Below, one piece after another: positions 36,466 to 44,687 of a stretch of 64,000 bases of DNA (position 1 is its first letter; each line of letters begins with the position of its first letter). Both the position numbers and the translations under genes were made by a program. The notes below the pieces were generated by a model. The model searched no databases. It had not been told where the DNA came from and saw only the letters and a list, made by a program, of their open reading frames with translations. Origin of the DNA: Natronococcus amylolyticus DSM 10524 (GTDB lineage: Archaea > Halobacteriota > Halobacteria > Halobacteriales > Natrialbaceae); NCBI RefSeq assembly GCF_000337675.1, contig NZ_AOIB01000026.1, positions 66,580 through 130,579 on the forward strand, written 5' to 3'.

Positions 36466-37995
36466 CTACCCGTCGCTTCCGGGAGCGATCTCGATCTCGT
36501 CGAAGCTGGCCAGATCGCCCGCTTCGGCCCGTTCGACGGCGTCGAGCGCGTCGACGTAGCCGGCGCCGACCGATTCTGCGGTGTAGTCGTCGTGGACGTC
36601 CTCGATAGCCGTCGCCTCGAGCGTCGTCAGCACGTCCATCGGGTCGGGGTACTCGCCGTGGGACTCGTAGTAGGCGTCGACGGCCAGCGTCGCACAGCCC
36701 GCGGTGACGGGACAGGACATGCTCGTCCCCGACATGGGTCCGTAGTACAGCTCCTCGTCCGGCTCGGCGACGTTGAGCGGATCGGCGGGATTGAGCGTAC
36801 TCACCACGTCGCCACCCTTCGCGGCGACGCCGTTACGGTAGATCCCCAGTGGGCCGTCGATCTCGTCCTCGTCGGCTCCCCCGTACAGCGTGGTGAGGTT
36901 CTCGTAGGCCGACTCGCGGTCGTAGTTGTCGTGGTCCCAGGAGCCGTCCTGGGGACGCCCGCGCGAGGAGAAGTCGGTTACAGTTTGATCGGCTTCGGTC
37001 GCCGCGACGCCGAGGACGTGGGGCGCTTTCGTATACTGGCTCAGCGTCCCCTTCTCGGGGCCGCTGTTACCCGCCGAGAACACCGGCAGGACTCCATCCT
37101 CGTGGGCCTCCCAGGTGGCGACGTTCATCGGGTCGTCGGGGACGAACGGTCGGTCGTCATCGACGGGGCCGTAGGAGTTCGAGACGACCTGAACGTCGTG
37201 GTCGCCCTCGCGCTGGCGCCGGAGCAGGTCGTCGTAGGCCGCGACGGTGTAGACGACCAACAGCCCGCCGGCGCCGCAGGCGTAGACCGTGAGGTCGGCG
37301 TCGGGGGCCATCCCGGCGTACTCGCCGTCGCTCTTCGAGCCGTCGCCGCCGACGCTGCCCGCGCAGTGGGTGCCGTGGCCGCTGTTGTCGCTGTCGACGA
37401 GGCCGACGTCCTGCCACCACAGCGGGTCGGTGACCTCGGGGACGCCGACGTACTGGTAGTTGGCCTGCAGGTTCGATTCGAGGTCGGGATGGGCGCCGTC
37501 GACGCCCGAGTCGACGACGACGGTGTGGGCGTTCTCGCCGGTGTAGGCGGTCTCGAGGCCATCGCCCGCCACCACTTGATCCGCTCCCGTATCAGTGCGG
37601 GCGTCGTCGTTGTGGTACTCGAGTTCGTAGTTCGAGGAGACGTACCGGACTTCCGCCCAGCCCGCGACCCGCTCGATCAGCGGACCGGTGAGTTCGGCGT
37701 AGGCCATCGGGAGGACGGCGAACCGGCCGACGAGGACGTCGAGATCGAGCAACCGGTCGGCGTCCTCGTTGGTTTCGAAGACGACGATCGTCTCCTGGCT
37801 CTCCTCGCTCTCGAGGTCGAGCGCGTCGTCGACGAGCGTGTCGCCGACGCTGGTAAGTCCGTCCACGATATCGCCGACCAACGCGCTCGCGCTACCCGTG
37901 AAGCCGATTCCGCCAGCGATCCCGGCGACGCCGGTTCCCGCGAGGAACCGTCGCCGCGTCGACTCGTCGGTCGTCGGTTGTGACTGTCGCGTCAT
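36466..37995 (-). CDS. Tat-exported S8 family serine peptidase (subtilase 1)
   Basis: 509 residues. TRRRFLAGTGVAGIAGGIGF is a Tat signal. An I9-like propeptide follows (ETIVVFETNEDADRLL...VRYVSSNYELEY). The triad is Asp in VVVDSGVDGAHPD, His in GHGTHCAGS and Ser in SGTSMSCPVTAG, with the oxyanion Asn in SAGNSGPE. It is probably an extracellular protease. It shares extended sequence with the subtilases at 38131 and 43091, so these are duplicates. Its own AT-rich upstream (GTATAAAATAC at 38071-38081) suggests an extra promoter. Confidence 0.93.
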   Translation of the reverse strand: MTRQSQPTTDESTRRRFLAGTGVAGIAGGIGFTGSASALVGDIVDGLTSVGDTLVDDALDLESEESQETIVVFETNEDADRLLDLDVLVGRFAVLPMAYAELTGPLIERVAGWAEVRYVSSNYELEYHNDDARTDTGADQVVAGDGLETAYTGENAHTVVVDSGVDGAHPDLESNLQANYQYVGVPEVTDPLWWQDVGLVDSDNSGHGTHCAGSVGGDGSKSDGEYAGMAPDADLTVYACGAGGLLVVYTVAAYDDLLRRQREGDHDVQVVSNSYGPVDDDRPFVPDDPMNVATWEAHEDGVLPVFSAGNSGPEKGTLSQYTKAPHVLGVAATEADQTVTDFSSRGRPQDGSWDHDNYDRESAYENLTTLYGGADEDEIDGPLGIYRNGVAAKGGDVVSTLNPADPLNVAEPDEELYYGPMSGTSMSCPVTAGCATLAVDAYYESHGEYPDPMDVLTTLEATAIEDVHDDYTAESVGAGYVDALDAVERAEAGDLASFDEIEIAPGSDG

Positions 37996-38130
37996 GTGGT
38001 ATCTACCCTCGCAATTTCTGTTATCCCTACTTCATTTTTTGCCTTTCAGTCGCTTGCTCTTATGAAGATAGTATAAAATACAACAAAAGTCTACGGATAA
38101 GCTGGCTCAGATCGTTGGGTTCCGGTCCGA

Positions 38131-39627
38131 CTACTCGCCGCCAGGTGCGATTGTGGCCTCGCCGAAGTCGGCGAGGTCGTCTGCCTCCGCCCGTTCGACC
38201 GCGGCGTAGACGTCGGCGAACCCGGCACCGACCGATTCCGCGGTGTAGTCGTCGTGGACGTCCTCGACGGCCGTCGCCTCGAGCGTCTTCAGCACGTCGA
38301 TCGCGTCGGGGTACTCGCCGTGGGTCTCGTAGTAGGCGTCGACGACCAGCGTCGCACAGCCGGCGACGCCGGGACAGGCCATACTCGTCCCCGAGAGGCG
38401 GCCGTAGAAGATCTCCTCGTCGGTTTCGGTCGCCTGCAGCGCGTGGGTGGGGTTGAGCGTGCTCATCACGCTTCCGCCCTTCGCGGCGACGCCGTTGCGG
38501 TAGACTCCCAGCGGGCCGTCCGGGTCGTCGCCCGAGTAGAACGCCTGGTGGTTCTCGAAGGCCGTCTCGCGGTCGTAGTTGGTCACTCCATCGAAGTCGG
38601 GGGACCGTCCGCGCGAGGAGAAGTCGGTTACCGTCTGGTCGGCCTCGGTCGCCGCCACACCCAGGACGTGGGGGCCGCGGGTGTAGAAGTTAAGCGTGTT
38701 CGTCTCGGGGCCGTCGTTGCCGGCGGCGAACACGGGCAGGATGTCGGCCTCGAACGCGTGCCAGGTGGCGACGTTGCCCGGATCGTTCGGGTCGTAGTCC
38801 TCGTCCTCGGCCAGCCCGTACGAGTTCGACACGACCTGGATATCGGTCTCGCCCGACTGCTTGCGCTCGATCATGTGGTCATAGGCCGCGACGATCGTGA
38901 CGAGCGTCAGCGAGAGGTTCGCCGAGTAGGAGGTCAGCGCCGTGTCGGGAGCGATCCCCTTGTACTCGCCGTCGCTCTCGGTGCCGTCGCCGCCGACGGT
39001 GCCACAACAGTGGGTCCCGTGCCCGTTGTCGTCGGTGTTCACGGGCCCGAGGTCCTCCCAGAGGACGTCCTGCTCGAGCGGATCGCCGACCCACTGCCAG
39101 TTCGCTTCGAGGTTCCCTTCGAGGTCGGGGTGGGCGCCATCGACGCCGGTGTCGATGACGGCCGTGTGAACGTTCTCGCCGGTGTAGGCCGTCTCGAGGT
39201 CCTCGCCGTCCTGGACGCGGTCGGCACCGGTCGTCTCCCGGCTGTCGTCGTTGAAGTACTCCAGGTCGCGGTTCGCGGAGACGTACCTGACCTCGTCCCA
39301 GTCGGCGACCGCGAGCAGCTGCTCGCCCGTGAGTTCGGTGTAGCCGACCGGGAGGACCGCGAAGGAGTGATACCCCAGAGCGAGGTCCAGTTCCGCGAGG
39401 CGGTCGACCTGGTCGTTCTCCTCGAAGACGACGAGGGTCTCCTGGAGGGCGTCGCTCGCGGTGTCGAGCGTCTCGTCGACGATCGTCTCGTCGGCCGCCG
39501 CGCTCCCGGCGAAGGGGAGCGTCGTCGCGAGACCGGCGGCGCCGACGCCGGCGACGAATCGTCTGCGGGTCGATGCACTGGCTGCGTCGGTTCGCGTCTC
39601 GGTGGTCGAGTTTGTGGTGTCTGTCAT
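38131..39627 (-). CDS. Tat-exported S8 family serine peptidase (subtilase 2)
   Basis: 498 residues. STRRRFVAGVGAAGLATTLPF is the twin-arginine signal; the I9-like segment ETLVVFEENDQVDRLAEL follows. The triad lies in AVIDTGVDGAHPD, GHGTHCCGTVGG and SGTSMACPGVAG, with AAGNDGPE as the oxyanion loop. Three cysteines around the active site are shared with its neighbours. It is 85 bp after the M14 gene and 135 bp before subtilase 1. Confidence 0.93.
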   Translation of the reverse strand: MTDTTNSTTETRTDAASASTRRRFVAGVGAAGLATTLPFAGSAAADETIVDETLDTASDALQETLVVFEENDQVDRLAELDLALGYHSFAVLPVGYTELTGEQLLAVADWDEVRYVSANRDLEYFNDDSRETTGADRVQDGEDLETAYTGENVHTAVIDTGVDGAHPDLEGNLEANWQWVGDPLEQDVLWEDLGPVNTDDNGHGTHCCGTVGGDGTESDGEYKGIAPDTALTSYSANLSLTLVTIVAAYDHMIERKQSGETDIQVVSNSYGLAEDEDYDPNDPGNVATWHAFEADILPVFAAGNDGPETNTLNFYTRGPHVLGVAATEADQTVTDFSSRGRSPDFDGVTNYDRETAFENHQAFYSGDDPDGPLGVYRNGVAAKGGSVMSTLNPTHALQATETDEEIFYGRLSGTSMACPGVAGCATLVVDAYYETHGEYPDAIDVLKTLEATAVEDVHDDYTAESVGAGFADVYAAVERAEADDLADFGEATIAPGGE

Positions 39628-39712
39628 GGTCGTGTTCGGGTATCGGTTGGTCGTTTCTCGGTTCGATCGATCGTGTCGCCGACTCGCAACCGGGATCGTC
39701 CCGGCAGTTCGG

Positions 39713-42700
39713 TTACGTGTCCTCCGCGACGACGGTCACCTCTCGGTCGGTCCCCTCGAGGTCGATCCACTCCCGGTCGGTCAGCGTGGCGTCGTCGTCG
39801 GTATCGCGCGAGACGGCGATCGGACCGAACTCGTAGACGTCGCTGTCCAGGACGTCGTCGGGTGCCTCGGCGAAGTGGGTCAGCTCCTCGTAGGCGTCCT
39901 GGGGATCGTCGACGCCGAAGTAGACGTGGGTGCCGCCGTCCGTCGCCGGCGTCGTCGCCTCGACGTCGCCGTGGTCCTCGTCGACGTCCCAGTTCTCGGG
40001 CACCGTATCGCGGACGAGGACGGGCTCGTCCTCAGGCTCGAGGACCTCGACGTCGAGTTCGGTGCGGTTGGTCTGGCCGCCCGTGAAGACGGAGCCGGAG
40101 TCATCGCGCTCGCCTGTGGCCTCGAACTCGGGTTCGGGCTGGGCGACGGGAGCCGGATCCTGGTCGGCGTCGCCGATCGTCCGCTCGAGGTCGCCGTCGA
40201 CGAACCGGCGCTGTTCCATCCCGAGGGCGTTGACGAACGCCGTGAGCCCGAAGTACGCGAGCACGTAGTTTTTGAGCCCGAACGGGTGGAGCTCCTCCTG
40301 GCTGGCCGGCGGCAGGAGGCCGCCGATCGCGTGGATGCCCTGCCACTCCTCGTCGTCGGTGAAGATCGAGCCCGCGCTCACCAGATCGTCGGTCGTGCCG
40401 GCGACCGCACCGCCCGACGCTTCGAACGCGTCCGCGTCGAGCAGCGTCATCGGGGCGTCGTCGGCGTAGGGGTAGCCCAGTGGCGCCACCTTCCAGGTCA
40501 TCCGCTGGATCGGTCGGGTGTCGGTCAGCAGCGGGTGGTCCTCGTCTTTGTCCTCGAGGTGACTGACGCCGAACGTCTCGTCGGTGACGTCGTCGTCGCC
40601 GATCTCGGAGGCGGTCTCCATGTCGGCCAGCAGGTGGAGGCCGGTGTCGGTCACGACGAGGTTGCCGCCCGCGTCGACGAACTCGTCGACGTTTGCGACG
40701 TACCCCTCGGGGTCGTCGCCGCGGTCGTCGTGGACGATCACGAGGTGGTCGGCGTCGACGCCCGCTTCGGCGACCTCCTCGGGGGTGAGCGCCTCGGTCG
40801 CGACCAGTTCGTTGTCGGTATCGAAGTCCTCGAAGAAGGCGAGCGGCGTCACCTCGTACGCCTCCTGTTCGAACCCGAGCGCGTCGCGCGGATCGGGGTG
40901 GTCGTACTCGGACTGGAGGGTGCCGACGTTGACGTCCATCGCGACCGGGTTCTCGGCCATCAGGCTCGTGATCTCGAGGCTCCACTCGCCGGCGTCGGGC
41001 TCTCGAATCACGAACGGCTCGAAGTCGTGGTGGGCCTCGCCGCCGGTCTCGGAGGGGCGGTAGGCGCGGACTTCCTCGCCGTCGGGATCGAAGAGGACGA
41101 CGTCGGCCAGGTCCTGCTCGGCGTGGGCGTGGACCGAGAGGGTGTGCAGCCCCTCCGCGACGTCGAAGGCGACGGTTCCGGTCTCCTCGGGGTCGACCTC
41201 GGCCTCGTACTGCTCGCTCGAGAGGTCGGTGGTGGTCTCCTCGTTATCTGGATCGTCCTGCAGGAACTCGAGGTCCTCGGAGCTGCGGGTGAGGGTATCG
41301 CTCGTGACGTAGGCAACCGTCTCGCCCTCGCCGTCGGCGGTCGCGACCTCGCTGTCGACGTCCCGCAGCGCGTACTCGGTCATCGTCCGCATCGATTCCA
41401 TGTAGCCCTCGACCCACATCTCGGCCAGGGCGGGTTCGTACTTGTTCCCGCCGACCATGTGGCTGTACGCCATCTCGAAGGCCATCGTCGTCATGTCCAG
41501 GCCGCCCCGTTCCTCCGAGGCGCCCATGAAGCCGATCAGCCCGCCAGTGATGGTGTAGCCGATCGTGTCCCAGATCGTCGAGTAGTCGTAGGCGGTCTCG
41601 GGGAGTACCGGGAAGCCCATCGCATCGGTGTTGAAGTCGTCCGTCGCCGCCTCCTGTGCGTCGGCGAGCCCCTCCCATTCGTCGAGTTTCTCCTCGAGAC
41701 TCTCCTCTAAGACCTGATTCATCTCGTAGAGATCGTGGAACTCGTCCTGGGTGTACTCGATCTGGTTGATCAGCCCCAGGATGAAATCGGAGTTCCACAG
41801 CATCGCGTGGAGGTCGGCGCCGTGGGTGAGGTTGTCGTACTGGCGGAAGTGCTCGACGGCCCCCATCGCGTCCGGCACCGTGTTGATGATGTCGTGAGGG
41901 TTGTCCTCGGCCCAGCGGCTCTCGTCGGGTTCACCAGGGTGGTGGGCCGGGTCGATCCACCCGATGCTGGGGTACTGGCGGTTGGTGTCGAACACCTGGG
42001 AGTTGCCCCGCTCGTACTGCGGCCAGGCGGGGAGGCGGGTGTCGTCCCGCCCCTCGCCGGCGACCTGCCAGCCGCTGTCGTACTGCGGATCGCGAGCCAC
42101 CCAGCCGTCGGGGTTCACCGAGAGGATGATGAGCACGCACTCCTCGAGCAGCCGCTCGTACTCGGTCTCTCGGCCGGTCACGATGCGCTCGATGAAGCGG
42201 TAACAGGCCTCGGGACCGGCGCGCTCGAGGCCGTGTATCGAGGCCTCGAACACCACCTTCTGTCGGTCGGCGAACTCGTCGCTCTCGCGGAACTCCGCAA
42301 CGGTGTCGTACCCTTCGGGCGGTTTCGTCAGTTCGGCGACGTGGAGGTCCTTCGGGTCGTGCCGGTCGGTGAAGTTGTTGGTGTGGCCGGGGCTCTGGTC
42401 GTAGGTGACGTCGTGAGGGTTGTCCGCGTCGGCGAGCGCGTAGAAGTTGAGCGTGTCCGCGTGCTCTGCCTCGAGGTGGTCCATCCCGTCGATCATCTGC
42501 TCGTAGTGGATGAAGTCGACGGAGCGATAGGGCGCCGGGAAGACGCCGAGCGGGTACTCACCCAGTCGCCAGAACGGGTTCGAGCCCGGCGTGTAGCTCA
42601 ACTCTTCGGTGCTCGGGAGGTCGAGGGCCTCCTCGACCTGCGCCGTCGTCAGCTGCGCGTAGACGGCCGGCGGACTCTCGAGGACGAGGTCGTCGTTCGT

Positions 42701-43039
42701 CGCCGCCTCGAGGTCGAGGCCGAGGCCCAGCAGGTCATCGATCGCCGATTCGTCCTCGAGGCGAATCAGCGTCGCGACCGCGTAGTCGTCGGGTGTGTGG
42801 TTGACGACGTACTCGTACTCGTCGGTCATCGCCGAATCCACGAGGTCGGCGACGGCGTTGCCGGGCAGGGTCAGCGCCGCGCCGACGGCCGCGGCCAGCT
42901 TGCCGAACTGCCGGCGGTCGATGGAGACGCCGTCGAACGCGCCTGCGTCCGGGACCTCGTGGCCGTGACCGTGGCCGCGGTGGTCGTGTTGGTCGTCGGT
43001 TTCGCTTCCTCGGTCGGTGGATGGATCGTGCTTGCTCAT
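39713..43039 (-). CDS. Tat-exported M14 family zinc carboxypeptidase, multi-domain
   Basis: A 1108-residue secreted protein. The N-region before the Tat motif is histidine-rich (HDHRGHGHGHE); DRRQFGKLAAAVGAALTLPG is the signal. The M14 domain has the zinc pair in SIHGLERAGPE (HxxE), a second histidine in THGADLHAML and a candidate catalytic Glu in MAFEMAYSH. A long beta-rich region follows with a glutamine-amidotransferase-like part (about 700-900), then a ~133-residue C-terminal module nearly the same as in the large subtilase at 44688. It likely trims peptides outside the cell. Confidence 0.88.
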   Translation of the reverse strand: MSKHDPSTDRGSETDDQHDHRGHGHGHEVPDAGAFDGVSIDRRQFGKLAAAVGAALTLPGNAVADLVDSAMTDEYEYVVNHTPDDYAVATLIRLEDESAIDDLLGLGLDLEAATNDDLVLESPPAVYAQLTTAQVEEALDLPSTEELSYTPGSNPFWRLGEYPLGVFPAPYRSVDFIHYEQMIDGMDHLEAEHADTLNFYALADADNPHDVTYDQSPGHTNNFTDRHDPKDLHVAELTKPPEGYDTVAEFRESDEFADRQKVVFEASIHGLERAGPEACYRFIERIVTGRETEYERLLEECVLIILSVNPDGWVARDPQYDSGWQVAGEGRDDTRLPAWPQYERGNSQVFDTNRQYPSIGWIDPAHHPGEPDESRWAEDNPHDIINTVPDAMGAVEHFRQYDNLTHGADLHAMLWNSDFILGLINQIEYTQDEFHDLYEMNQVLEESLEEKLDEWEGLADAQEAATDDFNTDAMGFPVLPETAYDYSTIWDTIGYTITGGLIGFMGASEERGGLDMTTMAFEMAYSHMVGGNKYEPALAEMWVEGYMESMRTMTEYALRDVDSEVATADGEGETVAYVTSDTLTRSSEDLEFLQDDPDNEETTTDLSSEQYEAEVDPEETGTVAFDVAEGLHTLSVHAHAEQDLADVVLFDPDGEEVRAYRPSETGGEAHHDFEPFVIREPDAGEWSLEITSLMAENPVAMDVNVGTLQSEYDHPDPRDALGFEQEAYEVTPLAFFEDFDTDNELVATEALTPEEVAEAGVDADHLVIVHDDRGDDPEGYVANVDEFVDAGGNLVVTDTGLHLLADMETASEIGDDDVTDETFGVSHLEDKDEDHPLLTDTRPIQRMTWKVAPLGYPYADDAPMTLLDADAFEASGGAVAGTTDDLVSAGSIFTDDEEWQGIHAIGGLLPPASQEELHPFGLKNYVLAYFGLTAFVNALGMEQRRFVDGDLERTIGDADQDPAPVAQPEPEFEATGERDDSGSVFTGGQTNRTELDVEVLEPEDEPVLVRDTVPENWDVDEDHGDVEATTPATDGGTHVYFGVDDPQDAYEELTHFAEAPDDVLDSDVYEFGPIAVSRDTDDDATLTDREWIDLEGTDREVTVVAEDT

Positions 43040-43090
43040 AGTCTCTGGAGTTCGCGTCTGGTCGGTTGGTCGGTCGGTTCGGTGCCGTCG

Positions 43091-44572
43091 CTACTCTCCG
43101 CCGGCCAGTTCGATCTCGTCGAACGTCGCCAGGTCGCCGTCCTCGACCCGCTGTGCGGCCGCCAGCGCGTCGACGTAGCCCGCACCGGCGTTGGTCGTCG
43201 TGTAGTCGGCCGTCCCGTTCGCGTCCTCGAGTTCGTCGGTCGCCGCGAGATCCGCGGTCGCCTCGAGCGTCGAGATCACGTCGATCGGGTCGGGGACCTC
43301 GCCGTGGTGTTCGAGGTAGGCGTCGAGCGCGAGGGCGGCACAGCCGACGGCGACGGGACAGGCCATGCTCGTTCCACTCAACAGACCGTACCACAGCTCG
43401 TCGTCGTCCTCCAGCGCCCACAGCGGTTGGGCGGGATTCAGCGTGCTCATCACGTCGGCGCCCTTCGCGGCGACGCTCGGACGGTGGAGCCCGAGCGGGC
43501 CGTCGATCTCGTCCTCCGGAACGCCCGAGTAGAAGTCGGCGACGTTCTCGAAGGCCGTCTCGCGGTCGTGGTTGCCCTCGACGTCACCCCGCGAGGAGAA
43601 GTCGGTGACCGACTGATCCGCGTGGGTGGCGGCGACGTTCATCACGTACGGCGCCTGCTTGCGCTGGCCGAGCGTGTCGTTCTCGGGCCCGTCGTTGCCC
43701 GCCGAGAACGCGACGAGGACGTCGGCCTCGTAGGCGTACCAGGTGGCGACGTTCAGCGGATCCCAGGGATCGAACTCGCCGGGGCCGGCGCCGTAGGAGT
43801 TCGACGCGAGGTGGATCTCGTGTTCGCCGTCCTCTTGGAGCGCGAGCAGGTGGTCGTACGCCGACGTGGCCTTCAGCAGCGTGACCGACGCGTTCGTCGA
43901 GTACGACGTCAGCGTGACGTCGGGCGCCATCCCGCGGTACTCACCGTCGCTCTCGGATCCGTCGGCGCCGATGCTTCCGCTGCAGTGGGTGCCGTGGCCG
44001 ACGTCGTCGCTGTTCGTGAGGCCGAGATCGACCCAGACGTCCTCGTCGCCGCTCTCGTCGAGCGGGTTCCCGACCCACTGCCAGTTCGCTTCGAGGTTCT
44101 CCTCGAGGTCCGGGTGGGCGCCATCAATACCCGTGTCGATAACGGCCGCGTGGACGTTCTCGCCGGTGTAGGGCGTCTCGAGGTCCTCACCCTCCTGGAC
44201 GTCGCGGGCACGGGTGTCGGGTCTGGCGTCGTCGTGCTCCCAGTCAAGTTCGACGTTCGGCGAGACGCGCCGGACCTCGTCCCAGCCGGCGACGGTCTCG
44301 AGCTGATCGCCTGAGAGCAGGCTGTAGCCGATCGGGAGCGTCTCGTAGCCGTAGAACCCCTCCGCGAGGTCCAGCTCCGCGAGGCGATCGACGTCGTCGA
44401 CGTCCTCGAAGACGACCAGCGTCTCCTGGAGGTCGTCGGTGTCGGTCTCGAGGCCCTCCGCGAGGGTCGCGGCAGCGCTCCCGCTGAGCGCGACCGCCCC
44501 GGCGCCGGCTGCGCCGACGAGCCGGAGGACCTGGCGTCGGTTCGATACTGTCGAGTGTTGGGTGGGTGGCAT
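43091..44572 (-). CDS. Tat-exported S8 family serine peptidase (subtilase 3)
   Basis: 493 residues from the ATG at 44572 (an upstream in-frame ATG would add a basic, non-coding-looking 44 residues). SNRRQVLRLVGAAGAGAVAL is the Tat signal, followed by an I9-like segment. The triad: AVIDTGIDGAHPD, GHGTHCSGSIG, SGTSMACPVAVG; oxyanion SAGNDGPE. It resembles subtilases 1 and 2 throughout. It is 115 bp after the large subtilase and 51 bp before the M14 gene, so one operon is plausible. Confidence 0.92.
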   Translation of the reverse strand: MPPTQHSTVSNRRQVLRLVGAAGAGAVALSGSAAATLAEGLETDTDDLQETLVVFEDVDDVDRLAELDLAEGFYGYETLPIGYSLLSGDQLETVAGWDEVRRVSPNVELDWEHDDARPDTRARDVQEGEDLETPYTGENVHAAVIDTGIDGAHPDLEENLEANWQWVGNPLDESGDEDVWVDLGLTNSDDVGHGTHCSGSIGADGSESDGEYRGMAPDVTLTSYSTNASVTLLKATSAYDHLLALQEDGEHEIHLASNSYGAGPGEFDPWDPLNVATWYAYEADVLVAFSAGNDGPENDTLGQRKQAPYVMNVAATHADQSVTDFSSRGDVEGNHDRETAFENVADFYSGVPEDEIDGPLGLHRPSVAAKGADVMSTLNPAQPLWALEDDDELWYGLLSGTSMACPVAVGCAALALDAYLEHHGEVPDPIDVISTLEATADLAATDELEDANGTADYTTTNAGAGYVDALAAAQRVEDGDLATFDEIELAGGE

Positions 44573-44687
44573 TCGGTTTCGTGATCGGTGGGATCGATTC
44601 ACACGGCGCACTCGAGCGCCCGTGGTGTGGCGGTTCCGTCGGTTCGGGAAGAAGGGCGTTATCCGGTCGAACGCCCGGTCGGGACGA

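Noticed and set aside
41735-44314. Plus-strand open frame of about 860 codons opposite the peptidases
   Set aside because: It spans the antisense of two unrelated genes and the gap between them, with Val/Gly/Arg-rich composition. Stop-poor antisense is usual at this G+C.
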